Assembly: GCA_043748015.1 (NCBI GenBank)
Contig: JAYTOA010000113.1
Span: 1 to 22,350, forward strand
Length of the DNA stretch: 22,350 nucleotides
Direction of reading: 5' to 3'
Source of the DNA: JAIBBG01 sp043748015
GTDB taxonomy: Bacteria > Bacteroidota > Bacteroidia > Flavobacteriales_D > Sanyastnellaceae
The translations under genes were made by a program, and so were the position numbers. Positions 7,410-15,447 of this stretch are shown in pieces (within the stretch, counting starts at the first letter, position 1; the number at the start of each line of letters is the position of its first letter). Below the pieces are notes generated by a model. That model was given only the letters and a program-made list of their open reading frames with translations. It was not told the origin of the DNA and did no database searches.

Positions 7410-9545
7410 ATGCAAGTATATGATGAGAACCACATCCGCAACATCGTATTGGTGGGCGGGGCGCGAAGCGGCAAGACGACCCTTGCCGAAACAATGCTAT
7501 TTGAAGCGAAAGTCATCAACCGCCGAGGTTCGGTCGAACAAAAGAACACGGTGAGTGACTATCATGAACTAGAACACGAACGCGGAATTTCCGTGTATGC
7601 CACTCCCCTTCATACGGAATGGCGCGACTATAAAATCAACATGATTGATACGCCCGGCTTCGATGATTTCATCGGAGAAATTGTGGCGCCTTTGCGTGTT
7701 GCAGATACAGCTGTGATGCTGATTAACGCTCAGCATGGTGTGGAAGTTGGAACAGAGTTGGTTTGGCAACATGTGGACAAATACCGCAAGCCGGTCATTT
7801 TCGCAATCAATCAGCTGGACCATCCCAAAGCAGATTTTGAAAATACGTATGCGAGCATACGTGAACACTTCGGCAACAACGCTGTGTTAATGCAATATCC
7901 AATTACAACCGGCGCGGAGTTTAACAGTATCATTGATTTACTGAAAATGGTCATGTATAAGTTTCCTTCTGATGGTGGCAAGCCTGAGAAGCTGCCTATT
8001 CCGGAACAGGAAAAACAAACTGCTGACGAGCTTCACAATATTCTGGTAGAAAAAGCGGCAGAGAATGATGAAAATTTAATGGAACTTTTTTTTGAAAAGG
8101 GAAATCTCGACGAAGATGAATTGCGAAAAGGACTTCACATTGGCATGCTCAATCATGAAGTATTCCCTGTGTTTTGTCTTTCAGCATTGAAGAATATGGG
8201 CAGCGGAAGATTGATGGGATTCATTGACAATGTGGCGCCGAGCGCCAATGAATTAAAGCCGGAAATTACTGAAGACGGTAGTGAAATTAAATACTCACCA
8301 AATGGTCCGGCGATACTTTTCGTGTTTAGAACCGAACACGAACCCAATCTTGGCAAACTCTCTTATTTTAAAGTTTTGAGCGGCGAATTGAAGAAAGGCG
8401 CGCAGTTAAAAAACAGCACCACGCATGCAATGGAAACCATCAATCAATTATATGTGATGGATGGCCATAACCGGAATCCGGTGGAAGTGCTCAAGGCAGG
8501 TGATATTGGCGCTACGTTGAAATTAAAGAATACCGACACCAACGATACGCTTCACGCACTTGCAGGTGAGTTGAAAATTCAGCCTATTGAATTCCCTTCT
8601 CCAAGAATGACTGTAGTGATTAAGGCTAACAGCAAAAAGGATGATGAACGACTTGGTGAAGTGCTCAAGAAAATCCATGAGCAAGATCCGACACTTCAAT
8701 ACGAACACAACCAGGAATTGAAGCAGCTCCTCCTCCACTGTCAAGGTGAACTTCATCTTGCAACAACTAAGTGGACAATGGAGAAAGTATATAATATGGA
8801 TGTGAGTTTTGACAAACCAAAGATTCCATATCGCGAAACAATACAGCGCGCAGCGAACGCTACTTACCGTCACAAAAAGCAAAGCGGAGGATCAGGTCAG
8901 TTTGGCGAGGTGCATATTAAAATTGAACCATGGTATGAGGGAATGGCTGAACCAACGGGATTCACACTTCGACATAAAGACGAAATAGATCTCGATTGGG
9001 GTGGCAAATTGGTCTTTTACAATTGCATAGTTGGTGGTGCGATTGATACCCGATTTATTCCATCAGTGCTCAAGGGAATTATGCACAAAATGGAACACGG
9101 TCCGTTGACAGGAAGTTATGTTCGCGATTTGCGCGTGATGCTCTATGATGGGAAAATGCATGACGTTGACAGCAATGATATTTCATTTCAAATTGCCGGT
9201 CAACTTGCTTTCAAGGAAGCATTTCACAATGCAATGCCAAAATTGCTGGAGCCGATTTCTGAACTCGAAGTGCTTGCGCCGAATGATGTAACTGGAGATG
9301 TAATCAAAGATCTTCAACAGCGAAGAGCTATTATCATGGGTATGGACAGCACAGGACAGAATACGCGCATAATAGCGAGAGTGCCGCAAGCCAGTTTGCA
9401 TAAGTACACAACGACGCTGCGATCAATCACGCAAGGAAAAGCTTCTTTCACTTCTCGTTTTGCGGAGTATGCAGCGGTGCCGCCAGGTATTCAAGACGAA
9501 GTGATTGCAGAGCACAAGCATATGCTAGAAGAAGAGTTGGCTTAA
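7410..9545 (+). CDS. Elongation factor G paralogue (EF-G2 type) with altered GTPase site
   Basis: EF-G moves tRNA and mRNA through the ribosome. This 711-aa protein has the five-domain layout: G domain to about residue 290, then domains II-V, with the domain IV block YRHKKQSGGSGQFGEV. The G motifs are modified. The P-loop is GGARSGKT (16-23). Switch I reads RGIS (58-61) instead of RGIT. Switch II reads DTPGFDDF (80-87), so Phe84 replaces the histidine that activates water. The base motif is NQLD (134-137) instead of NKxD. From memory, the same kind of changes occur in Bacteroides EF-G2, which supports elongation without GTP hydrolysis. The N-terminus from ATG 7410 (MQVYDENHIRNI) lines up with that family. 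A canonical fusA should lie elsewhere. A terminator follows, and the gene appears monocistronic. It is not TetM-like: no ribosomal-protection features are evident. Confidence 0.92.
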   Translation: MQVYDENHIRNIVLVGGARSGKTTLAETMLFEAKVINRRGSVEQKNTVSDYHELEHERGISVYATPLHTEWRDYKINMIDTPGFDDFIGEIVAPLRVADTAVMLINAQHGVEVGTELVWQHVDKYRKPVIFAINQLDHPKADFENTYASIREHFGNNAVLMQYPITTGAEFNSIIDLLKMVMYKFPSDGGKPEKLPIPEQEKQTADELHNILVEKAAENDENLMELFFEKGNLDEDELRKGLHIGMLNHEVFPVFCLSALKNMGSGRLMGFIDNVAPSANELKPEITEDGSEIKYSPNGPAILFVFRTEHEPNLGKLSYFKVLSGELKKGAQLKNSTTHAMETINQLYVMDGHNRNPVEVLKAGDIGATLKLKNTDTNDTLHALAGELKIQPIEFPSPRMTVVIKANSKKDDERLGEVLKKIHEQDPTLQYEHNQELKQLLLHCQGELHLATTKWTMEKVYNMDVSFDKPKIPYRETIQRAANATYRHKKQSGGSGQFGEVHIKIEPWYEGMAEPTGFTLRHKDEIDLDWGGKLVFYNCIVGGAIDTRFIPSVLKGIMHKMEHGPLTGSYVRDLRVMLYDGKMHDVDSNDISFQIAGQLAFKEAFHNAMPKLLEPISELEVLAPNDVTGDVIKDLQQRRAIIMGMDSTGQNTRIIARVPQASLHKYTTTLRSITQGKASFTSRFAEYAAVPPGIQDEVIAEHKHMLEEELA

Positions 9546-9565
9546 AAGGTTTACATATGAAATAT

Positions 9566-9598
9566 AAAAAACAGGGGAAGAATTCTCCTGTTTTTTTT
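9566..9598. terminator. Bidirectional terminator between convergent genes
   Basis: AAAAAACAGGGGA pairs with TCTCCTGTTTTTT over 13 positions (one G-U) around an AGAAT loop, with a T-run on the plus strand and an A-run on the other side. It lies 20 bases after the EF-G paralogue stop and 15 bases from the end of the ATPase gene at 9614, so it can serve both. Confidence 0.85.
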
Positions 9599-9613
9599 AT
9601 GCGCTTGAAAAAT

Positions 9614-10300
9614 TTAAGAATAGAGTATCCTCCCATCTTCCATCTCGATGATACGATCTGTCTTAGCGGCGAAATCACTGTCGTGGGTTACAACCATCAT
9701 GGTCTGACCATACTCATGGGCTAGTTGCTTGAATATATCATAAACAAGATCACTGTTCTGACTGTCCAGATTACCCGTTGGTTCATCACTCATAACAATG
9801 ATTGGATCATTGATGATAGAACGGGCTATGGCAACGCGTTGTTTCTGACCTCCACTTAGCTGATTCGGCAATTTCAATGCTTGATCAGCAACACCTAGCG
9901 ATTTCAATCTTTGCATGGCGCGATGTTCAATTTCCTCAACACTACAATTGCCCAGCTTCAATCCAGGCATCATCACATTGCGCAAAACGTTGAATTCAGT
10001 GAGTAAATAATGAAACTGAAAAACGAAGCCTATCTTCTCATTGCGGATATGAGCAAGACGTTTATTGCTTCCACCTTTTAATGATTTTCCATCTAGGATG
10101 AGATCACCTTCGTAATCAGTATCCATTGTACTGAGCACATATAGTAAAGTGCTTTTTCCACAACCCGATTTACCCACAATTGAAACAAACTCACCTCGCT
10201 TGATGGAAATTGAAATGTCTTTCAACACAGCAAATTTCGCTGGTACGTGGAAGTACTTAGTAATTGCTTTGGTCTCTAGCACTATGTTTTCCATTGTCAT
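9614..10300 (-). CDS. ABC exporter ATPase (MacB/LolD/DevA type)
   Basis: The 228-aa nucleotide-binding subunit would power the FtsX-type permease encoded just upstream. All motifs are present: Walker A GKSGCGKST (43-51), Q-loop Gln95, signature LSGGQ (148-152), Walker B IIVMSDE (167-173) with D-loop NLDS (177-180), and H-loop His206. The sequence around them (VFQFHYLL, SDEPTGNLDS) is typical of the lipoprotein-release and macrolide-exporter ATPase group. The ATG at 10300 overlaps the permease stop as ATGA, which suggests translational coupling; a second ATG two codons later is an alternative start. It is the last gene of a three-gene operon. The substrate is unknown. Confidence 0.92.
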   Translation of the reverse strand: MTMENIVLETKAITKYFHVPAKFAVLKDISISIKRGEFVSIVGKSGCGKSTLLYVLSTMDTDYEGDLILDGKSLKGGSNKRLAHIRNEKIGFVFQFHYLLTEFNVLRNVMMPGLKLGNCSVEEIEHRAMQRLKSLGVADQALKLPNQLSGGQKQRVAIARSIINDPIIVMSDEPTGNLDSQNSDLVYDIFKQLAHEYGQTMMVVTHDSDFAAKTDRIIEMEDGRILYS

Positions 10301-11550
10301 TTCCCTCTAATGATTGCGACTGGATCAACTTCTGCGGCCTTTCGTGCCGGAAATAAACCGGCGATATACGTTGTGGCAAGTGCGAATACAATACCTATCA
10401 CATAGTAAACAGGATTGTAGTTCACAGGGAATGTTTTCAAACGTGGCAATGCCGGCGTGATGAAGGGAATATTGTCGACGATCACGGATAATGTGTATCC
10501 CAGCAGCAATCCGAAAATTCCTCCAACAATTCCAATTACCATGGATAGGCTGATAAAAATGGCTTTAACGTCATTCCCTGCGAATCCTGTTGCTTTGAGA
10601 ATTGCAATTGAATCCATCTTCTCGTAAATAAGCATATTCAGGATATTATAAATACCGAATCCTGCAACTATTAATAGAGTGATGCCGACTGCATAGGAAA
10701 TGGTCATGCGTACATCGCTTCCTGTTTCAAATTGTGCATTCGCAGTTTGTATGTCGATTGAATCCACACCAAAAGTCTTACTATATTCAAGCGCTACTTC
10801 CGGAGCAAGCATGATATCCTTGAGTTTGATTTGAATATCTGTGATGTATCCGGCGTTTTGTCCTATGAGTTTCTGCACCGTCTCCATAGAGGCAAAACTT
10901 TGCGAATTGTCAAAGTCAATCAAGCCAACTTGAAAAATACCCACCACTTTCAAAGTCGCAAGATCACCGCGGTTTGTCGTTACACTTACCATATCGCCAA
11001 GTCCAACCATCATTTTATCGGCGAGACCATTTCCAAGAAAAACACTATTGGTGACGTTGTCGAGATCAATAAAATTTCCGGTCAACACATTGTCTGAAAA
11101 TTGAAATAGTCTGTTTTCCTCCGATGCATCCACTCCATTGATCAACCCAGAGATTTCAATAGTTCCTGCATTGAAGAAAACCGGTGTGATAATTTTCGGA
11201 GCAACGCCTTCTACTCTATTGTCGAGTTTTACGAGATCAATTATGTTCCGAGCATTATAGATTTCTTTACCATGATCTTTTGGTTGAATAGATCGAATGA
11301 AATGCTGATGGTCCTGCTCAGCGATTTGAATTGGTTGAAACTGTGCGGGTTTGATCTCATTGTAAAGTCTGACATGCGCTGTCCTATTGATGATAAGGCC
11401 GTCAAGAAGCTTGTTTAAGCCAGTCATAAAACTGATGAGCGTAATGAACATTGCAATACCGAACGTCACTCCAATTGCGGCGACCAATGATTGTTTTATC
11501 CTTGCCTTCAGCAATCCCAATGCGATCTGGAAATTAAGCTTCTGCTTCAT
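10297..11550 (-). CDS. FtsX-like ABC permease (DevC/MacB-type)
   Basis: The 417-aa inner-membrane protein has one N-terminal membrane segment (about 22-44), a periplasmic domain of about 235 residues, and three C-terminal segments (about 284-306, 332-357, 383-402). This four-helix layout and the SIAILKATGFAGNDVKAIF coupling helix (about 313-331) mark the MacB/LolC/DevC (type VII) permeases, which act as mechanical pumps rather than classic channels. It ends with PARKAAEVDPVAIIRGK, the usual FtsX-family C-terminus. Start and stop overlap both neighbours by ATGA, so membrane fusion protein, permease and ATPase are coupled. Unlike MacB, the ATPase is a separate protein. Substrate unknown. Confidence 0.9.
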   Translation of the reverse strand: MKQKLNFQIALGLLKARIKQSLVAAIGVTFGIAMFITLISFMTGLNKLLDGLIINRTAHVRLYNEIKPAQFQPIQIAEQDHQHFIRSIQPKDHGKEIYNARNIIDLVKLDNRVEGVAPKIITPVFFNAGTIEISGLINGVDASEENRLFQFSDNVLTGNFIDLDNVTNSVFLGNGLADKMMVGLGDMVSVTTNRGDLATLKVVGIFQVGLIDFDNSQSFASMETVQKLIGQNAGYITDIQIKLKDIMLAPEVALEYSKTFGVDSIDIQTANAQFETGSDVRMTISYAVGITLLIVAGFGIYNILNMLIYEKMDSIAILKATGFAGNDVKAIFISLSMVIGIVGGIFGLLLGYTLSVIVDNIPFITPALPRLKTFPVNYNPVYYVIGIVFALATTYIAGLFPARKAAEVDPVAIIRGK

Positions 11551-12638
11551 TTAGCGGGAGGTAAGTATAATAATTGATTGGCGTCGACACCATCGAGAAT
11601 TTCCACCTTTTGATAATCTCTCAATCCCGTTTTTACTGATTTTGATTCACTCTTGCCTATGAAAACAGTGTTGTCTTTGGAGAGAAATTTCAACGGAATC
11701 GTAATCGCATTTTCTTTTTCCGAAATAACAATATTTGTTTCTACCGTGAGGTTGGGAAAGAGCAAGTCCGGAGTTGCTTCAAAATCCGCGTAAACAGTGA
11801 AAGTTCTGCTGCGTTCATTCATTATAGGATTGAAGCTACGGACCGTAGCGTTGAACACTTTTCCCTTATAGCTGTCCATTGTAACATAAACCTTCTGACC
11901 TGGTTGAATTTTCAAGATATTATATTCATCGACTTCCAGTTCCAATTCATAAACGTTTGCTTTACCAAGGACTGCGAGCGGCGTTTGTGGACTAACGAGT
12001 TCATTCTTATCCTTCATTACATCGAACACCTTACCCATTATCAGGCTTCTTATAATGAAATCATTGGCACCTTTTCGCGTAATATCATAGTTCAATCCGG
12101 CACGTTTTAACTCTGTAGACACTTGCGATTTCACCTGAGCAAGTTTGCTTTTAGCGCTTTCGAAAGCTGCGGATGAGCTTTTGTATGCGAGTTGTCTTTG
12201 TTCTAACTCCAGTTGCGAGCCTATTTCCTTTTGCCACAATTCCTTTTGCCTCATATAGAGTGAAGAGTCAAGTTCGAATTTTTCTTTCGCAACAGAAACA
12301 TTGAGTTCAATTTCGCGAAGCAACTGACTATTTGCCGCAGCATTCTCACGACTCAGTTCCAACGCAGCCAAAGCACTTTCGCTGTTCAATTGCGGTGACT
12401 TGTTTTCCAATATAAAAAGCGTGTCACCTTCCTTCACCGAATCACCGGGTGCGACTTTGATGGATTGCAAAATGCCCGTTACAGTTGAGTAAACATTGTA
12501 TTGATCAATGGCTTTCACTTTACCTGATGCATAGACAGATTCAGTAATAGTGCCCACATAAGGCTTTACAGATTCACGGTCGGTCCCACAAGAGGCGGTG
12601 AAGAAAATGATAAGAGCGAGGTATAATCGATTTTTCAC
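11547..12638 (-). CDS. Lipoprotein membrane fusion protein (HlyD/MacA/DevB type)
   Basis: The 363-aa protein is the periplasmic adaptor of the exporter operon. It starts with GTG at 12638; this start is needed for the lipoprotein signal, which ends at Cys17 (lipobox TASC). A lipoyl/beta-barrel half follows (GTITESVYASGKVKAIDQYNV), then ILQSIKVAPGDSVKEGDTLF (about 53-72), a long alpha-helical hairpin (about 80-185) rich in Glu, Gln and Ser, and a second lipoyl half with the barrel domain (LAVLGKANVYELELEVDEYNILKIQPGQKV in pattern). No outer-membrane TolC-like gene is nearby, so the outer channel must be supplied from elsewhere. The stop TGA overlaps the permease ATG. A CRP/FNR-like palindrome lies 34 bases upstream of the start. 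Confidence 0.88.
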   Translation of the reverse strand: MKNRLYLALIIFFTASCGTDRESVKPYVGTITESVYASGKVKAIDQYNVYSTVTGILQSIKVAPGDSVKEGDTLFILENKSPQLNSESALAALELSRENAAANSQLLREIELNVSVAKEKFELDSSLYMRQKELWQKEIGSQLELEQRQLAYKSSSAAFESAKSKLAQVKSQVSTELKRAGLNYDITRKGANDFIIRSLIMGKVFDVMKDKNELVSPQTPLAVLGKANVYELELEVDEYNILKIQPGQKVYVTMDSYKGKVFNATVRSFNPIMNERSRTFTVYADFEATPDLLFPNLTVETNIVISEKENAITIPLKFLSKDNTVFIGKSESKSVKTGLRDYQKVEILDGVDANQLLYLPPAK

Positions 12639-12671
12639 AAGCGAAATTTACTCGAAATAATTCTTAGGTCA

Positions 12672-12687
12672 GGTGACAGAAGTCACA
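12672..12687 (-). promoter_or_regulatory. CRP/FNR-like operator candidate before the exporter operon
   Basis: On the minus strand TGTGACTTCTGTCACC matches the CRP consensus TGTGA-N6-TCACA at nine of ten fixed bases, with a perfect GTGAC/GTCAC core. It lies 34 bases upstream of the GTG start of the membrane fusion gene. A possible -7-like TAAATTTC lies between the site and the start. Whether this organism has a CRP-family regulator with that specificity is not visible here. Confidence 0.4.
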
Positions 12688-12723
12688 CGAAGGGCCATTA
12701 ATCATTGACTTATTAAACCCCAT

Positions 12724-13179
12724 TCACACGTCAACTTTCGTATAAGCCATCATAAAATCGCTCTTCCAATCCACAGTAAAAGTGGGCAAGTGATTGACAA
12801 CGTCTGCGTATTTTCTACAACGAGGAGCCATGTACGTTCTCATAATATCCTGATGTTCTTCTCCAAGCGTTGAGAAGGCGATGAGTATTCGCACTTCATC
12901 AGTGGTCAGAAAATCATGAAGATTCCACAACGCAATTGGACCGTGCAAAACATGAACGCGACCATCTTTGAGAAAATTGATAGTGCATTGACCATGTTTG
13001 CGGAAGAAGTAGTTGACACCTTTTTGATAACTGCGAACACCATTGGAAGTTATACCGGAAAGTCCCGGAACTTCAACGAAGCGATGGTTGCGAAGGATGT
13101 CCATCAATGATTGTGATGCATCGAAGATCACCGGAGAAACGGGTCTTGGGGTGATAAAAGAAAAGTTTGTAGCTGTCAT
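12724..13179 (-). CDS. Hypothetical protein, family not recognised
   Basis: I do not recognise this 151-aa protein. It has no signal peptide and no membrane segment, so it is probably cytoplasmic. It has several aromatic and basic stretches, including GVNYFFRKHGQ (55-65) and RVHVLHGPIALWNLHDFLTTDE (74-95), and a C-terminal segment with RTYMAPRCRKYADVV. There is one cysteine in the middle (Cys66) and one in the C-terminal part, and no evident catalytic pattern. It could be real because it fills the space between the exporter operon and the divergent SRPBCC gene with a clean ATG start (13179) and no competing ORF of similar length. It lies 85 bases upstream of the exporter operon on the same strand, so it might be cotranscribed with it. 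Confidence 0.65.
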   Translation of the reverse strand: MTATNFSFITPRPVSPVIFDASQSLMDILRNHRFVEVPGLSGITSNGVRSYQKGVNYFFRKHGQCTINFLKDGRVHVLHGPIALWNLHDFLTTDEVRILIAFSTLGEEHQDIMRTYMAPRCRKYADVVNHLPTFTVDWKSDFMMAYTKVDV

Positions 13180-13370
13180 GTTTATTAAATTTCAGCAAAG
13201 CAGCAACGTGAGATTGTAACGTATTTACAATGGAAAAAATTATTTTCATACGATTGAGAATGCATTGGATCATGTCGTTCTAATTTTGAAATATTCATGA
13301 TTTTCATTTATCCCACTTTGTGCATTGGAATCATTTTATCCGGCGTTTTGAAATGAGTTAATATTGCATT

Positions 13371-13865
13371 ATGAGAAATTTCGATTGGACAAAATTCACG
13401 AAAAGAATTGCCGTAAAGGCCGACATAAAAGACATCTACAATGCTTGGACTTCTGCTTCAGGCATTGAAAAATGGTTTCTGAGCAATGCGGATTACGGTG
13501 ATGGCAATGGTAAGACGGTCGATAAGCAGGCTTTGATTGCTGGTGGATACTCGTATGCCTGGAGCTGGTTTTTATATGATGTTGTTGAAAGAGGAAAAAT
13601 CATTTCAGTCAATGGAAGCGATCATATTCAATTTACGTTTGCAGGAGAATGTCTTGTAGATGTTAAACTAAAAACAGTGGATGATTATGTGCTGGTTGAA
13701 CTTACCCAAACAAATATTCCAACCGATGATGAATCAAAGCAAAGGATCAGGCTTGGATGTGATTCGGGATGGTCGTTTTATCTGATGAATTTGAAATCCT
13801 ACTATGAATCAGGACATGATTTGCGCAATAAGAATGAGGCTTTTAAGGGAATGATTAATAATTAG
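13371..13865 (+). CDS. SRPBCC/AHSA1-domain protein
   Basis: The 164-aa protein has the START-like SRPBCC fold of the AHSA1 (activator of Hsp90 ATPase homologue) group. It opens with KRIAVKADIKDIYNAWTSASGIEKWF (11-36), where the tryptophans and the GIxxWF motif are typical, continues through a strand-rich centre (GKIISVNGSDHIQFTF), and ends with a helix beginning DSGWSFYLMNLKSYYESG (about 130-147). This fold holds a hydrophobic pocket; most bacterial members have no known ligand. No signal peptide. The gene is divergent from the 12724-13179 gene with 191 bases between them, in which I see no clear promoter. Start ATG at 13371 fits the first strand of the domain. Confidence 0.82.
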   Translation: MRNFDWTKFTKRIAVKADIKDIYNAWTSASGIEKWFLSNADYGDGNGKTVDKQALIAGGYSYAWSWFLYDVVERGKIISVNGSDHIQFTFAGECLVDVKLKTVDDYVLVELTQTNIPTDDESKQRIRLGCDSGWSFYLMNLKSYYESGHDLRNKNEAFKGMINN

Positions 13866-13979
13866 ATTCATCTCAAATAAAGGAAACATAGGAATGTGAA
13901 TCGAAAAGTTGAATTCTCACCTAGCGATTCCGTGGTATGAGGCTTTCCAATTCGGTTCAAAAAAATGTGGAGAGCTATC

Positions 13980-14009
13980 TTGAAGTATGAAAATTACTTC
14001 CTACACTTG
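13980..14009 (+). promoter_or_regulatory. Possible promoter of the T9SS cargo gene
   Basis: TTG (13980-13982) and TACACTTG (14002-14009, one mismatch to TAnnTTTG) are separated by 19 bases. The start codon lies 40 bases further on. Confidence 0.35.
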
Positions 14010-14049
14010 TGGAACTAATTTTTGAAACAACTAAATTTCAACTTACAAG

Positions 14050-15024
14050 ATGAAAAAATCAATACTCATTATAGCTGTATTTGCCATGAGTTTTTCGATG
14101 AAGTCTGCAGATGTGCAACTCATCGTTGAACGCGTCGACAATGGCGAAATAGTTGCCGGATCGACTTATAGAGTTTATGCTTTGCTGCCGAATGCGCAAC
14201 AATCACTTCATATTGTTTATGGCGATCAGGCTAATCCAATGACTATTCAAAGTACTGCTCCACTTTTCCAGCATCAGTATGCAGGATATAGTGCTGAACA
14301 AACCAATCAGGCTTTGATTGACCTTGATCCAACGGCGCGTTACGATTCTTGGATCACGCTCGGTTATAGTGACAATGCCGGTAACAATATGTGGGACATT
14401 GGTGTTGATTTTTCAACGCTTGACGCTTCCGGAAATCTCTTCGCTAATAACGGCGGTTGGTTTCTTTTACCAACAGACGCTAAGTGTTCGCGTGATGCAA
14501 ACGGACTAGTTTTGATAGCGCAGTTTACGACGACAGGTGTTGTTAGCGGAACAGTAAATCTGCAGGGATGGAATGAGCCGTTGAATGCATGGAGAACACC
14601 GGGAGTTTCATTTACAACTGAACAAGCAGTGATTTTCGGATGCACAGATGCTAAAGCGAGTAATTATAATTTAGAGGCATCTTTTGATAATGGCTGTTGC
14701 CAGTACGACGCTGCTTCTCCAACAAATACAAATTCCATTGAAACACCTGGAGCGAAAGACATCAGCTGGGATGTTTTCCCCAATCCGCTTCGAGATAACC
14801 TTTTGAATATCCAATTCAATAATATCGATGTAAAGCAAATTGCTACTCGCATCGACATCATTGACATGAATGGAAAACTGGTTGGATCACACAATATATC
14901 TGCCGATGCTGTGATTTCCGGCAATCGTGTTACGATTAAACAAGACCTGGCGGCAGGCACTTACAAAGCTGTGCTCATCCAAAAAGGAGTACAGAAAACA
15001 AAAACAATTGTTGTACAGAAGTAA
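14050..15024 (+). CDS. Secreted protein with type IX secretion C-terminal domain
   Basis: The 324-aa protein begins with a signal peptide (MKKSILIIAVFAMSFSMKSA, cleavage about residue 20). The middle part (21-190) is strand-rich with no family that I recognise; it has TARYDSWITLGYSDNAGNN and a GGWFLLPTD segment, suggesting a beta-sandwich. Residues 197-219 match the GCTDxxAxNYxxxAxxDNGxCxY motif, a short cysteine-containing element frequent in Bacteroidota surface proteins. The C-terminus (about 238-324) is a type A sorting domain: it begins WDVFPNP, contains IDIIDMNGKLV, and ends with AAGTYKAVLIQKGVQKTKTIVVQK in pattern. Such domains direct export through the type IX system and surface attachment or release. 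It is monocistronic, with a strong terminator after it. Its biological role is unknown. Confidence 0.88.
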   Translation: MKKSILIIAVFAMSFSMKSADVQLIVERVDNGEIVAGSTYRVYALLPNAQQSLHIVYGDQANPMTIQSTAPLFQHQYAGYSAEQTNQALIDLDPTARYDSWITLGYSDNAGNNMWDIGVDFSTLDASGNLFANNGGWFLLPTDAKCSRDANGLVLIAQFTTTGVVSGTVNLQGWNEPLNAWRTPGVSFTTEQAVIFGCTDAKASNYNLEASFDNGCCQYDAASPTNTNSIETPGAKDISWDVFPNPLRDNLLNIQFNNIDVKQIATRIDIIDMNGKLVGSHNISADAVISGNRVTIKQDLAAGTYKAVLIQKGVQKTKTIVVQK

Positions 15025-15077
15025 TTTTCTTTACATTTGGACTCACGAGGGTTTTTTGCTTAACCTTCATTGACCGG

Positions 15078-15108
15078 AAACCGCTTCAGATATGAGGCGG
15101 TTTTTTTT
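15078..15108 (+). terminator. Terminator after the T9SS cargo gene
   Basis: AAACCGCTTCA pairs with TGAGGCGGTTT over 11 positions (one G-U) around a GATA loop, followed by a run of eight T from the stem end. It starts 53 bases after the stop codon. Confidence 0.88.
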
Positions 15109-15278
15109 ATTTGCGATTTGTGAGTTGAGATATGGTGATTTATCCAACGGGTGAATTGATCCCTGAGCTGTTGGACATACTTCCAAGTGTTCTTGAGCAA
15201 TGCGGCAATTTTCAGAATGTCGATTCCTTTTGAATCAAGGCATGTTTTACCACTGAGAATGGAAGGATTGGGGGAATT

Positions 15279-15325
15279 GAGTATTGAAACGTTCTAAGCT
15301 CGAGTCTTGCGAACGGTTTTTGAAT
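15279..15325. repeat. 47-bp direct repeat, copy 1
   Basis: The segment starting GAGTATTGAAACGTTCTA and ending AACGGTTTTTGAAT matches 15377-15423 with five mismatches over 47 bases. It lies in the 15109-15494 gap, which holds no gene I can support. The start-to-start distance of the two copies is 98 bases. Confidence 0.75.
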
Positions 15326-15376
15326 CTTTAAATTATGCAGCGTTTTAACACGGAGGATTGGAGGAACAGAGGAATG

Positions 15377-15423
15377 GAGTATTGAAATGTTCTACGCGCG
15401 AGTCTTACAAACGGTTTTTGAAT
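15377..15423. repeat. 47-bp direct repeat, copy 2
   Basis: Second copy of the repeat at 15279-15325. Its 3' end runs straight into a TTGAAT array (15415-15447). Both copies are preceded by a similar GGATTGG/GGAATGG purine-rich stretch. Confidence 0.75.
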
Positions 15424-15447
15424 TTTGAATATTGAATCTTTGAATTT
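15415..15447. repeat. TTGAAT array upstream of the ComB-like gene
   Basis: Four TTGAAT hexamers occur in about 32 bases with spacing of seven to eight (TTTTTGAAT, TTTTGAAT, ATTGAAT, CTTTGAAT). It resembles the cluster at 7027-7100. Confidence 0.6.

Noticed and set aside
7306..7554. 82-aa ORF in the leader of the EF-G paralogue
   Set aside because: It overlaps the well-supported EF-G gene in another frame over half its length, opens in inverted-repeat DNA and resembles no protein I know.
15415..15447. CRISPR-like array from the TTGAAT repeats
   Set aside because: The repeat unit is only six to eight bases with no spacers of constant length, and no cas gene is nearby.
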